Below are positions 45,797 to 54,880 of a DNA stretch of 64,000 nt, piece after piece. Source of the stretch: AC-32 sp963754265 (GTDB lineage: Bacteria > Actinomycetota > Thermoleophilia > Gaiellales > Gaiellaceae); contig CAVWFB010000011.1 in NCBI GenBank assembly GCA_963754265.1, forward strand, positions 1 through 64,000, given 5' to 3'. The notes beneath the pieces are model-generated. The model saw nothing but the letters and a program-made list of their open reading frames with translations. It did not search any database and was not told the origin of the DNA. Made by a program: the position numbers and the translations under genes. Numbering within the stretch: position 1 is the stretch's first letter; every line of letters begins with the position of its first letter.

Positions 45797-47119
45797 TCAG
45801 CCGGCCTTGAACTTCGACCAGGCGTCGTCCCAGTGCCGCTCGCCCTCGACGCTGAGCTGGAGCAGCTCCTGGTTGGCCGCGAACTGGTCGGGGCGGACGA
45901 CGGCGCTCGTAAGGGTCTTCGGGATCAGGCCGCGCTTGATCAGCAGCTCGGCGTCGATTGCGTTCTGCGGCGGCGTGTAGCCGACGAAGTTGAGCATGTT
46001 CGCGTACGCGTTCCCTTCGTCCAGCAGGAAGTTCAGGAACCGATGGGCGAGCACAGGGCTCTTCGCCGCCCTCCCGATGCAGAAGAAGTCGTTCTGAACG
46101 ACGCCGTTGGAGTCCGGGCCCCAGAACGAGAGCACGTCGGGCTTGACGCCCTTTGGCATGTAGTAGAACGCGCCGCTCAGGAGGTCGCCCGACCAGGCGT
46201 GGTGGAGGACGGTCTTGGCCTCGGGCAGGGTCTGGTAGTCGGTGATCGTGACCTTGACGTTGCAGATCCCGTTCAGCTCGGAGAGCTCGCTCCCGGCGCG
46301 CGCGATCAGCGCCTGATCCTCGGTGTTCAGGTCGGGCCGGGCGCCGGTGCGCATCGCGTCGCGCTGGATCGGCATGGAGAGCGCGTCGCGCTTGTCGTCC
46401 AGCACGCCGACCTTGCCGCGGTAGGCCTGCGAGTGCCAGAAGATGTCCCAGGGGACGTCCATCGAGGCGATGTCCGCCTTGACCTTGTCGTTCCGCCAGC
46501 CGATGCCGTCCATCCAGACGACGTAGGGCACGGTGTAACGGCTGCCGCGGTCGTAGAAGGGGTCCGCCAGCTGCGGCCAGACGTTCTTGGCGAGGTTCGG
46601 CAGGTAGGCGTGGTTGAGCGGCTGCAGGAGCTTCTGGGCGATCAGGTTGACGATGTTCGCGCCGCTCAGGCCGATGATCACGTCGAACGCGACGGCGCCG
46701 GCCGCGAGTTTGGCGATCGCCTCGTCGGCCGAGTTGTAGGTGGCGATCTGGACCGAGGCTCCGAACTCCTTCTGGAACTTCTTGACCGTCACCGGGTCGA
46801 CGTAGTCGGCGTAGTTGTAGACCCGCAGCGGCCCTTGCTCGGTCGCCCGTCCTTCCGGTATCGGCCGGTTGTCGGCCGTGATCGCCCAGGTGACCGCGTC
46901 GTCGGGCCGCGGCAGCGGGAGGCCGCCCGGCCCTACGGGCTTTGGCACGACGAGCCTGGAGGCCGGGCCGGCCGGCCCTCCTGCCGAGACGCCGATCGGC
47001 TCAGTCGTGTTCTCGCAACCCGCGAGGAATCCAGCGGCGCTCAAGCCCAGCGCCGAGCCTGCTGCCCCGCGCAAGAGTTGCCGCCGCGTCAGTCCGCCTC
47101 GGTCCTTCGGATGCTCCAT
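45797..47119 (-). CDS. potD: Polyamine-type ABC transporter substrate-binding lipoprotein
   Basis: A 440-residue periplasmic-type binding protein. A twin-arginine signal (TRRQLLRGAAGSALGLSAAG) ends in a lipobox, FLAGC, so it is probably exported folded and then lipid-anchored. The mature part has PLRVYNYADYVDPVTVKKFQKEFG and AFDVIIGLSGANIVNLI, as in PotD/PotF. ATG at 47119 directly starts the signal; the open frame from 47158 would add 13 residues and cover the promoter. Expected ligands are polyamines or related cations, not proven. Confidence 0.9.
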   Translation of the reverse strand: MEHPKDRGGLTRRQLLRGAAGSALGLSAAGFLAGCENTTEPIGVSAGGPAGPASRLVVPKPVGPGGLPLPRPDDAVTWAITADNRPIPEGRATEQGPLRVYNYADYVDPVTVKKFQKEFGASVQIATYNSADEAIAKLAAGAVAFDVIIGLSGANIVNLIAQKLLQPLNHAYLPNLAKNVWPQLADPFYDRGSRYTVPYVVWMDGIGWRNDKVKADIASMDVPWDIFWHSQAYRGKVGVLDDKRDALSMPIQRDAMRTGARPDLNTEDQALIARAGSELSELNGICNVKVTITDYQTLPEAKTVLHHAWSGDLLSGAFYYMPKGVKPDVLSFWGPDSNGVVQNDFFCIGRAAKSPVLAHRFLNFLLDEGNAYANMLNFVGYTPPQNAIDAELLIKRGLIPKTLTSAVVRPDQFAANQELLQLSVEGERHWDDAWSKFKAG

Positions 47120-47133
47120 GCTGACGCGGGCGG

Positions 47134-47168
47134 ATTGAACCTCGGTCCTGACCGTCAAGTCAAGTCGG
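47134..47168 (-). promoter_or_regulatory. potD promoter with TetR-like operator
   Basis: On the - strand, TTGACT (47163-47158), an 18-bp spacer and TTCAAT (47139-47134) form a promoter for potDBCA. Over it, bases 47144-47168 match the operator at 41000 in 18 of 25 positions: GGTCCTGAC, then GTC, then GTCA, again with TGAC-N6-GTCA. Occupancy would cover the -35 and spacer. Confidence 0.6.
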
Positions 47169-47179
47169 TTCGCGCGGCA

Positions 47180-47185
47180 TAGGAT
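47180..47185 (+). promoter_or_regulatory. -10 box TAGGAT for the thioesterase gene
   Basis: TAGGAT lies eight bases before the GTG at 47194, again predicting a leaderless or near-leaderless message. Confidence 0.4.
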
Positions 47186-47193
47186 CAGCGCGC

Positions 47194-47577
47194 GTGCACG
47201 AGAAGCGTGTCGAGATCAGGTGGAGCGACGTGGATGCGTTCGGGCACGTCAACAACGCGGTCTATGCCACCTACCTCGAGGAGTGCCGCGACGAATGGCT
47301 CGACGCGGCGATCGGCGGTGAGGCGTCGTGGAGCTTCGTGATCGCGCGGCTCGCCATCGACTTCCGCCGCGAGCTCCGTCTCGACGACGACGCCGTGCTC
47401 GCGCGCTGCACGCTCGCGCGGATCGGCACCTCGAGCGTGACCACGCGCGAGGAGATCCGGACCGGCGACGAGCTGGCCGCCGACGCCGAGGCGGTGCTCG
47501 TCGCCAGAGATCGGCAGACGGGGCGGTCCCGGCCGCTCTCCGCAGGCGAACGCGACGGCCTCGAGCGCGTGCGCTAG
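47194..47577 (+). CDS. Hotdog-fold acyl-CoA thioesterase
   Basis: A 127-residue hotdog protein of the 4-hydroxybenzoyl-CoA thioesterase/YbgC group. RWSDVDAFGHVNNAVYATYLEECRDEWL holds the catalytic Asp and the HVNN motif. It would release CoA from a short acyl-CoA made by the neighbouring enzymes. Its stop overlaps the next GTG (TAGTG). Confidence 0.88.
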   Translation: MHEKRVEIRWSDVDAFGHVNNAVYATYLEECRDEWLDAAIGGEASWSFVIARLAIDFRRELRLDDDAVLARCTLARIGTSSVTTREEIRTGDELAADAEAVLVARDRQTGRSRPLSAGERDGLERVR

Positions 47578-49478
47578 TGCCCTCGCTCGACCACCTGTTC
47601 AGCCCGCTTGCGCTCGGCCCTGTCGAGCTGGCGAACCGGATCGTCTCGACCGCGCACCAGACGACTCTCGTGCACGAGCACCTGCCGACCGACGACTTCG
47701 TCGCCTACCACGAGGCGCGGGCGCGGGGCGGCGTCGGACTGATCGTGCTGGAGGCGACGGCGGTACACCCATCCGGACTGCTCACCTCGCACACGCTCGG
47801 CGGCTACCTCCCGGAGATCGTCGACGGCTACCGCCGCGTCGCGGCCGCGGTGCAGCCGCACGGGACGCGGCTCTTCGTCCAGCTGCTCCACGCGGGTCGC
47901 GAGCAGATCGCGACGCCTCCGCGCGCGCCGGTGCTGGCCCCGTCGCCCGTGCCGAGCCCTCGATTCCGCTCAGAGCCTCGGGCGACGACGGGGCTCGAGA
48001 TCGAGGAGCTCGTCGCAGGCCATGCTCTCGCGGCTGGGCTGGCCGCCGAAGCTGGCCTGGACGGAGTCGAGATCTCGGCGGCGCACCGGTACCTGATCGA
48101 GCAGTTCCTCGATCCGGAGCTGAACCGGCGGGAGGACGAGTGGCGAGACGGACGCCGGTTCCTCGCCGAGGTCGTCGGCGCGGTTCGGGCGGCGGCGCCG
48201 GGGCTCTGCGTCGGCGTGCGTCTCTCGGCCGACTCCGAACGGGCGGCGGGAGTGGCGGAGCTCCTCGCAGAGGAAGGCGTCGACTACCTCTCGCTCGCGC
48301 TCGGCGACTCCTCCACCTACCTCGGCTCCGTCGGGATCGTCCCGCCGCCGCCGGTGGAGGAGGCAGTCGTCGCCGGGGCGACCGAGCGCTTCGCGGTCGG
48401 GCTGCCGCGAATCGCCACCTCGCGTGTCGTCGACGTCGAGGTTGCCGACCGCCTGATCGCGGAGGGACGCGCCGAAGCGCTCGGGATGACTCGCGCGTTG
48501 ATCGCCGACCCGGAGCTGTCGGCCAAAGCCCGCGCCGGGCGGGTGGAGGCGATCGTCCGCTGCATCGGCTGCAACGCCTGTATCGCCCACTACCACGCGG
48601 GCACGCCGCTCGCTTGTGCGATCAACCCGCGGACCGGCCGGGAGGCGAGGCTCGGGAGTCCTGGGCGAACGCGTGCGCCGCGCAGGCTCGCCGTGCTCGG
48701 CGGAGGGCCCGCAGGGATCGCCGCGGCGACGGACGCGGGTCGTGCCGGCCACGAGGTCGTGCTGCTCGAGCGCGAGGAGCGTCTCGGTGGCCAGATCGCC
48801 CTCGCCGGGGCGGCTCCCGCCGGCAGGGAGCTCGCGAGCCGCTTCCTGGAAGACGCGGAGCGGCGGCTCGTAGCCGCCGGCGTCGAGGTGCGGCTCCGAG
48901 CGGACGATCTGGAAGGGCTCGAGCCGGACGCGGTCGTGCTGGCAACGGGCGCCCGTCCCTATGAAAACGACCGGCTCGTTCTCGACGGGGTGGAAGTGCT
49001 GCACGCATGGGATGTGCTCGGCGGGAGGCTGCCGAAGGCCGAGCGGGTCGTAGTCGCGGACTGGGGCGGCGACCCGAGCGGGCTCGACGCGGCCGAGGTG
49101 CTCGTCGCGACCGGCAAGGAGGTGACGCTCGCCGTTGCGTCGGCCGCGGTCGGCGAGCTCGTCCACCAGTACCGCCGCAATCTCTACCTCCAGCGGCTCT
49201 ACAGAGCGGGTGTGCGGATCTGGCACCACCACGAGCTCGAATCGACGAGCAGCGGTGTCGTCCGCCTACGCAACATCTTCGCGCCGGAGCTCCTGAGCGA
49301 GGTCGACGCGGACGGCCTCGTCCTCGCGCTCGGCCGCGTGCCGCTCATCGTGCCGGCGCCGAAGGGCATCCCGGTCGAGCAGGCCGGAGACTGCCTCTCG
49401 CCGCGCTCCCTCGAAGAGGCGGTGCTGGAGGGCACGCTCGCCGCCCGACGGGCCTTGGATAGGGTCGCCTCCCGATGA
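47577..49478 (+). CDS. FMN/4Fe-4S/FAD oxidoreductase of the trimethylamine-dehydrogenase / dienoyl-CoA-reductase family
   Basis: A 633-residue three-part enzyme. Residues 1-340 form an old-yellow-enzyme-type FMN barrel (LFSPLALGPVELANRIVSTAH; GVEISAAHRYLIEQFLDP). The 4Fe-4S cluster is CIGCNACIAHYHAG...CAIN. An FAD/NAD module starts RLAVLGGGPAGIAAATDAGRAGHEVVLLE. In canonical 2,4-dienoyl-CoA reductases the barrel motif contains a Tyr-His pair; here AAHRYLIEQF differs somewhat. Family members include N-demethylating dehydrogenases, which suits this amine locus. GTG overlaps the thioesterase stop. Confidence 0.9.
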   Translation: MPSLDHLFSPLALGPVELANRIVSTAHQTTLVHEHLPTDDFVAYHEARARGGVGLIVLEATAVHPSGLLTSHTLGGYLPEIVDGYRRVAAAVQPHGTRLFVQLLHAGREQIATPPRAPVLAPSPVPSPRFRSEPRATTGLEIEELVAGHALAAGLAAEAGLDGVEISAAHRYLIEQFLDPELNRREDEWRDGRRFLAEVVGAVRAAAPGLCVGVRLSADSERAAGVAELLAEEGVDYLSLALGDSSTYLGSVGIVPPPPVEEAVVAGATERFAVGLPRIATSRVVDVEVADRLIAEGRAEALGMTRALIADPELSAKARAGRVEAIVRCIGCNACIAHYHAGTPLACAINPRTGREARLGSPGRTRAPRRLAVLGGGPAGIAAATDAGRAGHEVVLLEREERLGGQIALAGAAPAGRELASRFLEDAERRLVAAGVEVRLRADDLEGLEPDAVVLATGARPYENDRLVLDGVEVLHAWDVLGGRLPKAERVVVADWGGDPSGLDAAEVLVATGKEVTLAVASAAVGELVHQYRRNLYLQRLYRAGVRIWHHHELESTSSGVVRLRNIFAPELLSEVDADGLVLALGRVPLIVPAPKGIPVEQAGDCLSPRSLEEAVLEGTLAARRALDRVASR

Positions 49479-50641
49479 TCGTCCCCGAGCTTCCGCCCGA
49501 GATCCGCGAGTTGAAGGAGCGGGTCGGCCGCTTCGTCGAGGAGGAGGCGTATCCGCTCGAGCAGCGGATTGCCGAGCGCGGTTCGATCGATTCCGACGAG
49601 GTGGAGGCGCTTCGCGACAAGGCGCGCGAGGCGGGGCTCGCGATGCTGAACATGCCGCCCGAGAACGGAGGCATCGGCCTCTCGATGCTCGGCCAGGTTG
49701 CGATCGAGGAGGAGTCGGGCAAGGCGACCAACGGTCTCGGGTTCGCGATCGTCGACCGCGGCCCGCGGGAGCTGCTCGAGCTCGTCACGCCCGCGCAGGC
49801 CGAGCGGTTCGTCGAGCCGATCGTGCGCGGGGAGTGGCGGGAAGCGTGGGCACTGACCGAGCCGGGCGCGGGCTCCGACCTCTCCGGGCTGGTGACCACC
49901 GCCGTGCGGGACGGCGACGCCTGGGTGTTGAACGGCGAGAAGTGGTTCGTCACGAGCGAGGGCGACCCCGGGGTCTACGTCGTCGCCGCGGTCGCCGACG
50001 GAGAGCAGCAGCTCTTCCTGGTCGAGCCGGAAACCCCCGGCCTCAGGATCGTACGGACGCCGAGCTTCTTGCACGATCCCTACCTGGACTCTCACCCCGA
50101 GCTCGAGCTCCGCGACTGCCGCGTGTCCGAGGCGAACCGCGTTCCCGCGAGCGGCGACGCCGGGGCGAAGGAATGGATCCTCGTCGAGCGGCTCTTCATC
50201 GCCGCGCGCTGCTGCGGGGCGGGCCTCCGCCTGCTCGACCTCGCGAGCGAGTGGGCACAGGAGCGCGAGGCCTTCGGCTCGCCCATCGCCGACTACCAGG
50301 GTGTCTCGTTCCCGCTCGCAGACTCGCTCACCGAGCTGCACGCAGCGCGGCTGCTGACCTACCACGCCGCCCACGCCTTCGACGTGCTCGCCGACCGGAA
50401 GGTCGTGCACGGCAAGGTCTCGATGGCGAAGCTGTTCGCCTCCGAGACGGCGGGCCGGATCGCCGACCGGGCGGTGCAGGTTCTGGGCGGGCGCGGTTAC
50501 AGCGTGGACAGCCCGGCCGCGCGGCATTTCAGGGAGCTGCGGGTCGACCGGATCTGGGAGGGCACGAGCGAGATCCAGCGTGTGATCATCGCCGGCGGGC
50601 TCTTCAAGCGCGGCGCGGCGCCCTACCTCGGCTGGGAGTAG
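49475..50641 (+). CDS. Acyl-CoA dehydrogenase
   Basis: A 388-residue FAD enzyme. ALTEPGAGSDLSGLVTTAV and the C-terminal GRGYSVDSPAARHFRELRVDRIWEGTSEIQ are the two family signatures. The EGTSEIQ segment carries the residues that close the active site. It removes two hydrogens from an acyl-CoA formed after amine oxidation; specificity not readable. ATG overlaps the oxidoreductase stop. The last 19 bp overlap the convergent synthetase gene. Confidence 0.92.
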   Translation: MIVPELPPEIRELKERVGRFVEEEAYPLEQRIAERGSIDSDEVEALRDKAREAGLAMLNMPPENGGIGLSMLGQVAIEEESGKATNGLGFAIVDRGPRELLELVTPAQAERFVEPIVRGEWREAWALTEPGAGSDLSGLVTTAVRDGDAWVLNGEKWFVTSEGDPGVYVVAAVADGEQQLFLVEPETPGLRIVRTPSFLHDPYLDSHPELELRDCRVSEANRVPASGDAGAKEWILVERLFIAARCCGAGLRLLDLASEWAQEREAFGSPIADYQGVSFPLADSLTELHAARLLTYHAAHAFDVLADRKVVHGKVSMAKLFASETAGRIADRAVQVLGGRGYSVDSPAARHFRELRVDRIWEGTSEIQRVIIAGGLFKRGAAPYLGWE

Positions 50642-52680
50642 ACCGCCCGGGCGTCGAGGCCGACGGCCTCGCTCCCGGTCACGAGCAACGGGTTCACCTC
50701 GAGCGCGTCGAGCTCCGGATGGGCCGCGGCCACTCGGGAGATCGCCGCGGCGGCCTCGGCGGCCTTGTCGACGGAGAGCGGTGTGCGGCCTCGCGTTCCC
50801 GTGATGAGAGCGGCGCCGCGGAGCCCGAGCAGCAGCTCCTGCACCTCCTCGACCGGGGCCGGGGCAAGCGCGACGGCGACGTCCCGGTGCAGCTCGGCGA
50901 GGATCCCTCCGAGGCCGACGAGGAGCACCGGGCCGAAGCGTGGATCCCAGCGGCAGCCGGCGATCAGCTCGATCGAAGCTTCGGCGGAGACCATTCGCTC
51001 GACGGAGAAGCCGTCGAGTGCACGCATCCGGCCGGCAGCTGCGGCGACAGCCTTCTCGTCCGCGAGCCCGAGCGCCACGCCGCCCTCGTCCGACTTGTGC
51101 ACGAGGCCCAGCGCCTTGACGACGACCGGGAATCCGAGCTCCGCTGCGGCGGCAGCCGCCTCGTCCGCGGTGTCGACCCGTCTGGCCTCCGGGAACAGGA
51201 GGCCTGCCTCGGCGAGCAGGTCCCGTGCTGCGAAGTAGCCCGCATCGGCGAGCGCAGCCTCGGGGACCGGCAGCTCCGGGACCGCCCCTGCGGCCGGCCG
51301 CTCGACGACCTTCACGAGCGACGAGACCGCCGAACCGACCTCGCGATAGACCGCGACGCCGGACTCGCGCAATGCCAGCGCGGGAGCCTCCTGCCAGTAC
51401 ATCGTCTGGACGATCGCCGGGCGGCCCGCATCGGCCGCGGCCCGGGCGAGCCCGCGCGCCGCCTCCGTCTCGGGCTCGCGCAGCTCGTCCGAGGTCGCGC
51501 TGTAGCCGCCGAGGTAGCCGGTCAGGAAGACCGAGTCGACCTCGCCCGACTCGAGCAGCAGGCGTGGCACGCGCTCGTAGGAGCGCAGGTCCTGCTCGCC
51601 GGCGCCGGCGAAGTCGACGGGATTCGTCGTCGACGCCGTCGGCGGCATCACCTCGGCCAGGCGCCCCGAAAGCTCGGATGAGAGCTGCGGAAGCTCGAGC
51701 CCCGCAGCCGAGGCGAGGTCGGCCGCGATGACCGCCGATCCGCCCCCGTCGGAGACGATCGCGACCCGGCGGCCCCGGGGAGTGCTCTCTCCGAGCAGGA
51801 GCTGGGCGAGGTCGACGAACTCGCGCGGCGTGCTCACCCGGAGGATCCCCGCCGCCCTGGCCGCCGCGTCCACCGCTGCCGAGTCGCTGACCAGGGCTCC
51901 CGTATGGGACTGCGCCGCCCGGACGCCCGCAGCGCTCGCGCCGCCAGCGAGCAGAAGCACCGGCTTCCCCGCCCCCGACGCGGCTCGCGCGAAGGCGCGG
52001 CCGTCCCGGAAGTCCTCGAGGTAGACGGCAATCAAGCGCGTCTCGTCGTGCTCCGCGAGCTCCGTGACGAGCTCGGCCGCCTCGAGGTCTGCCTGGTTCC
52101 CCAGCGAGGCGAAGCGGGAGATCCCCAGGCCGACCTCCGAGGCCAGCAGCGAGAGCTCGATTGCCAGGTTGCCGCTCTGCGAGACGACCCCGATCGGGCC
52201 CGGGACGAAGTCGCTCGAGGAGAGGTCGAGCTCGGCTGCCGCGTCGTAGACGCCGAGGCAGTTCGGCCCGAGGAGCACGGCGCCGGCCTCGCGGACCCGT
52301 CCGACGACCGCCTGCTCGCGACGACGGCCCTCCTCCGAAGTCTCGCCGAGGCCTGCCGCGATCGCGACGATCGCACGTGCGCCCGCGGCCAGCGAGGCGT
52401 CGACAGTCTCCTCGAACGAGGACGCCGGAACGGCGAGCACGACGAGCTCGGGCCGTTCAGGCAGCTCGTCGAGTGAGCGGAAAGCCTGCCGCCCGAGCAC
52501 CTCGCCGCCGGATCGGTTGACGAGGAACACGGAGCGCCGGTGCTCTCCCTGAATCGCGCCCCGCGCCAGCCACTGGCCCCACTTCGCGGGGTCGTTCGAG
52601 GCGCCGACGACGGCCACAGAACGCGGCTCGAAGAGCGGCCGGAGGTCGCGATCTGTCCCGACCGGCATCGAGGTCATCAT
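50623..52680 (-). CDS. ADP-forming acyl-CoA synthetase (fused alpha-beta)
   Basis: A 685-residue ADP-forming acetate-CoA ligase-like enzyme. A CoA-binding Rossmann domain (residues about 15-140, RSVAVVGASNDPAKWGQW) is followed by two succinyl-CoA-synthetase-like domains with the phosphohistidine motif QSHTGALVSD. An ATP-grasp domain lies near the C-terminus (GFPVVVKALGLVHKSDEGGVALGL). It links acyl-CoA breakdown with ATP formation or activates an acid. ATG codons at 52680, 52677 and 52668 are possible. Divergent from the aminotransferase. Confidence 0.88.
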   Translation of the reverse strand: MMTSMPVGTDRDLRPLFEPRSVAVVGASNDPAKWGQWLARGAIQGEHRRSVFLVNRSGGEVLGRQAFRSLDELPERPELVVLAVPASSFEETVDASLAAGARAIVAIAAGLGETSEEGRRREQAVVGRVREAGAVLLGPNCLGVYDAAAELDLSSSDFVPGPIGVVSQSGNLAIELSLLASEVGLGISRFASLGNQADLEAAELVTELAEHDETRLIAVYLEDFRDGRAFARAASGAGKPVLLLAGGASAAGVRAAQSHTGALVSDSAAVDAAARAAGILRVSTPREFVDLAQLLLGESTPRGRRVAIVSDGGGSAVIAADLASAAGLELPQLSSELSGRLAEVMPPTASTTNPVDFAGAGEQDLRSYERVPRLLLESGEVDSVFLTGYLGGYSATSDELREPETEAARGLARAAADAGRPAIVQTMYWQEAPALALRESGVAVYREVGSAVSSLVKVVERPAAGAVPELPVPEAALADAGYFAARDLLAEAGLLFPEARRVDTADEAAAAAAELGFPVVVKALGLVHKSDEGGVALGLADEKAVAAAAGRMRALDGFSVERMVSAEASIELIAGCRWDPRFGPVLLVGLGGILAELHRDVAVALAPAPVEEVQELLLGLRGAALITGTRGRTPLSVDKAAEAAAAISRVAAAHPELDALEVNPLLVTGSEAVGLDARAVYSQPR

Positions 52681-52724
52681 CCCACCGGCTGTACGAATCC
52701 CGCCCGGGAGGGGAGAATGCGTCC

Positions 52725-54110
52725 ATGAGCGCACCGACGACCACAGTCCTTGACCGCGCGCGGATCGCGGAGCTGACCGAGCGCGAGCAGCGCCGCCTGG
52801 ACGACCGCACGCCAGGCTCGCGTGCCCTGTACGAGCGCGCGCGGGCGTCGCTGGCCGGCGGTGTCGCCTCCGCCTACCAGGAGCGCCAACCCTGGCCGAT
52901 CTACCTCTCGCATGGAAAGGGCTCGCACGTCTGGGACGTCGACGGGACGGAGATGGTCGACTTCCACAACGCGTTTGGCTCGATGCCGCAGGGACACGCG
53001 CACCCGGCGATCACCGACGCGGTCTCGAAGCGCCTCGAGCTCGGGACGCACTTCGCCGCACCGACCGAGGACGCGGTCGCCGTCGCCGAGGAGCTCAAGC
53101 GGCGCTGGGGGATCCCGCGCTGGCGCTTCGTCAACTCCGGCTCGGAGGCGACGATGGACGCAATCCGGATCGCCCGGGCCCAGACCGGTCGCGACACGAT
53201 CGTGAAGATCTTCGGCTCCTACCACGGCCACCACGACTACGTGATGGTCTCGATCGGCGTCCCGCACCACCAGATCGGCAACCGCGAGAACTACGCCTCG
53301 ATCCCGTACGGGGCCGGGATCCCGAAGGCCGCGGCCGAGCTCACCATCCCGGTTCCGTTCAACGACGCGGGCGCGATGGAGCGGCGGATCGAGTCGCTCG
53401 TCGAGGAAGGGCGCCCACCCGCCTGCGTGATCATGGAGCCCGCGATGATGAACCTCGGCGTCGTCCTCCCCGAACCGGGGTATCTCGAGGCGGTGCGCGA
53501 GCTGACGAGGCGGCTCGGAGTGCTGCTGATCTTCGACGAGGTGAAGACGGGCCTCTGCATCGCGGCGGGCGGAGCGACGGAGCGGTTCGGCGTCGTGCCG
53601 GACATCGTCACCCTCGCGAAGGCACTCGGGGGAGGGCTGTCCACGGGCGCGATCGGCGGCACGGACGAGGCGTTCGAGGTCGTCGAGAGCGGCACCGTCT
53701 ACCAGGTGGGCACCTTCAACGGGAACCCGCTCGCGATGGCCGCCGCCCGGGCCAGCCTGGAGCAGGTGCTGACGCCGGAGGCCTACGTGAACCTCGACGC
53801 CCTGGAGGATCGGCTGCTTGGCGGCTGCCAGGACGTGATCGACCGCTACGGGCTGCCCGGCTACTCCGTCGGCATCGGCGCGAAGGGTTGCGTCACGTTC
53901 TCGCCGGAGCGGATCGTCGACTACGAGAGCTTCAAGGAGAACCAGGACGAGGAGCTCTCGCAGCTCTCGTGGCTCTACAACATGAACCGCGGCGTCTACA
54001 TGACGCCGGGCCGCGAGGAGGAATGGACGCTCTCGGTCGCACACACGACCGAGGATTGCGATGCGTTCGTGGCGGCCTTCGACGAGATGGCCTCCGACCT
54101 GACCGCTTAG
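52725..54110 (+). CDS. Class III aminotransferase, glutamate-1-semialdehyde aminomutase-like
   Basis: A 461-residue PLP enzyme. FVNSGSEATMDAIRIARAQTGRD, FGSYHGHHDYV, LIFDEVKTGLCIAAGG and the PLP lysine in TLAKALGGGLSTGAIGG are all present. The N-terminal 40 residues before GGVASAYQERQPWP exceed those of HemL, and the tail differs. With no other heme genes nearby, a catabolic or polyamine-related transamination is more likely than tetrapyrrole synthesis. GGGAGGGG lies before the ATG. Confidence 0.85.
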   Translation: MSAPTTTVLDRARIAELTEREQRRLDDRTPGSRALYERARASLAGGVASAYQERQPWPIYLSHGKGSHVWDVDGTEMVDFHNAFGSMPQGHAHPAITDAVSKRLELGTHFAAPTEDAVAVAEELKRRWGIPRWRFVNSGSEATMDAIRIARAQTGRDTIVKIFGSYHGHHDYVMVSIGVPHHQIGNRENYASIPYGAGIPKAAAELTIPVPFNDAGAMERRIESLVEEGRPPACVIMEPAMMNLGVVLPEPGYLEAVRELTRRLGVLLIFDEVKTGLCIAAGGATERFGVVPDIVTLAKALGGGLSTGAIGGTDEAFEVVESGTVYQVGTFNGNPLAMAAARASLEQVLTPEAYVNLDALEDRLLGGCQDVIDRYGLPGYSVGIGAKGCVTFSPERIVDYESFKENQDEELSQLSWLYNMNRGVYMTPGREEEWTLSVAHTTEDCDAFVAAFDEMASDLTA

Positions 54111-54130
54111 CCGCGGTTTCCGGTCCTAGC

Positions 54131-54136
54131 TACACT
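54131..54136 (+). promoter_or_regulatory. -10 box TACACT of the rplY promoter
   Basis: TACACT ends nine bases before the rplY ATG at 54146, giving a leader of only two or three bases. Confidence 0.45.
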
Positions 54137-54145
54137 TCCGCGCCG

Positions 54146-54880
54146 ATGGCCGGCGAGCGAGTGAAGCTGCAGGTACAGGAGCGCGAGAGCCGCGGCTCCG
54201 CCGAATCGCGCCGCCTGCGCAAGCAGGGGCTGATTCCGGCCGTGCTCTACGGGCGCGGCAAGGAGCCGCACGCGATCAGCATTCCCGAGCGAGAGCTGCG
54301 CCGTGTGCTGACGGGCGGACAGGGGCTGCACGCGATCCTCGACGTCACGCTCGAAGGCCAGAACACCACCCACCCCTCGATCCTCAAGGACTACCAGCAG
54401 CACCCGGTGAGGGGCGGCCTGATCCACGTCGATCTCCAGGAGGTGCGGCTCGACCAGCCGATCCAGGCGCAGGTCGTCGTCGAGCTCGTCGGCGAGCCGG
54501 TCGGTGTCACCGAGGGCGGCGTGCTCTCGCAGGTCAGCCGCGAGATCAGGGTCGAGGCGCTGCCGATGGAGATTCCCGAGCACCTCGACCTCGACGTGAG
54601 CGGCATGGCGATCGGCGACACGTTGCGCCTCATCGACCTCGGCCCGCCCACCGAGGGGGTCACCTACCTCGACGATCCGGAGGAGACGGTGCTGGCGACG
54701 GTGACGATGCCGACGCGGTTCGTCGAGCCCGAGCCGGAAGAGGTCGAGGGCGAGGAGCTCGAAGAGGGCGAGCTGCCCGAGGGCGAGGTTCCCGAGGGCG
54801 AAGAGGGTGCCGAGGGCGAGGCTCCGGCCGAGGGCGAGGACGCCGCTCCCTCCGGCGAGCAAGACACCTCCGAGGGATAG
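54146..54880 (+). CDS. rplY: 50S ribosomal protein L25, CTC/TL5 type
   Basis: A 244-residue 5S-rRNA-binding protein of the general stress CTC group. The N-terminal L25 domain (LQVQERESRGSAESRRLRKQGLIPAVLYG...HPVRGGLIHVDLQEV) is followed by the TL5 C-domain (VTEGGVLSQVSREIRVEALPMEIPEHLDLDVSGMAIGD). The last 50 residues are an acidic, repeated tail built from EGE, EGEV and EGEL units. The stop directly abuts the pth GTG. Confidence 0.95.
   Translation: MAGERVKLQVQERESRGSAESRRLRKQGLIPAVLYGRGKEPHAISIPERELRRVLTGGQGLHAILDVTLEGQNTTHPSILKDYQQHPVRGGLIHVDLQEVRLDQPIQAQVVVELVGEPVGVTEGGVLSQVSREIRVEALPMEIPEHLDLDVSGMAIGDTLRLIDLGPPTEGVTYLDDPEETVLATVTMPTRFVEPEPEEVEGEELEEGELPEGEVPEGEEGAEGEAPAEGEDAAPSGEQDTSEG

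Noticed and set aside
52725..54110. Heme-biosynthetic HemL
   Set aside because: The fold and PLP motif agree, but the N-terminus is extended and the locus is catabolic with no other tetrapyrrole genes. Kept as a class III aminotransferase without a symbol.
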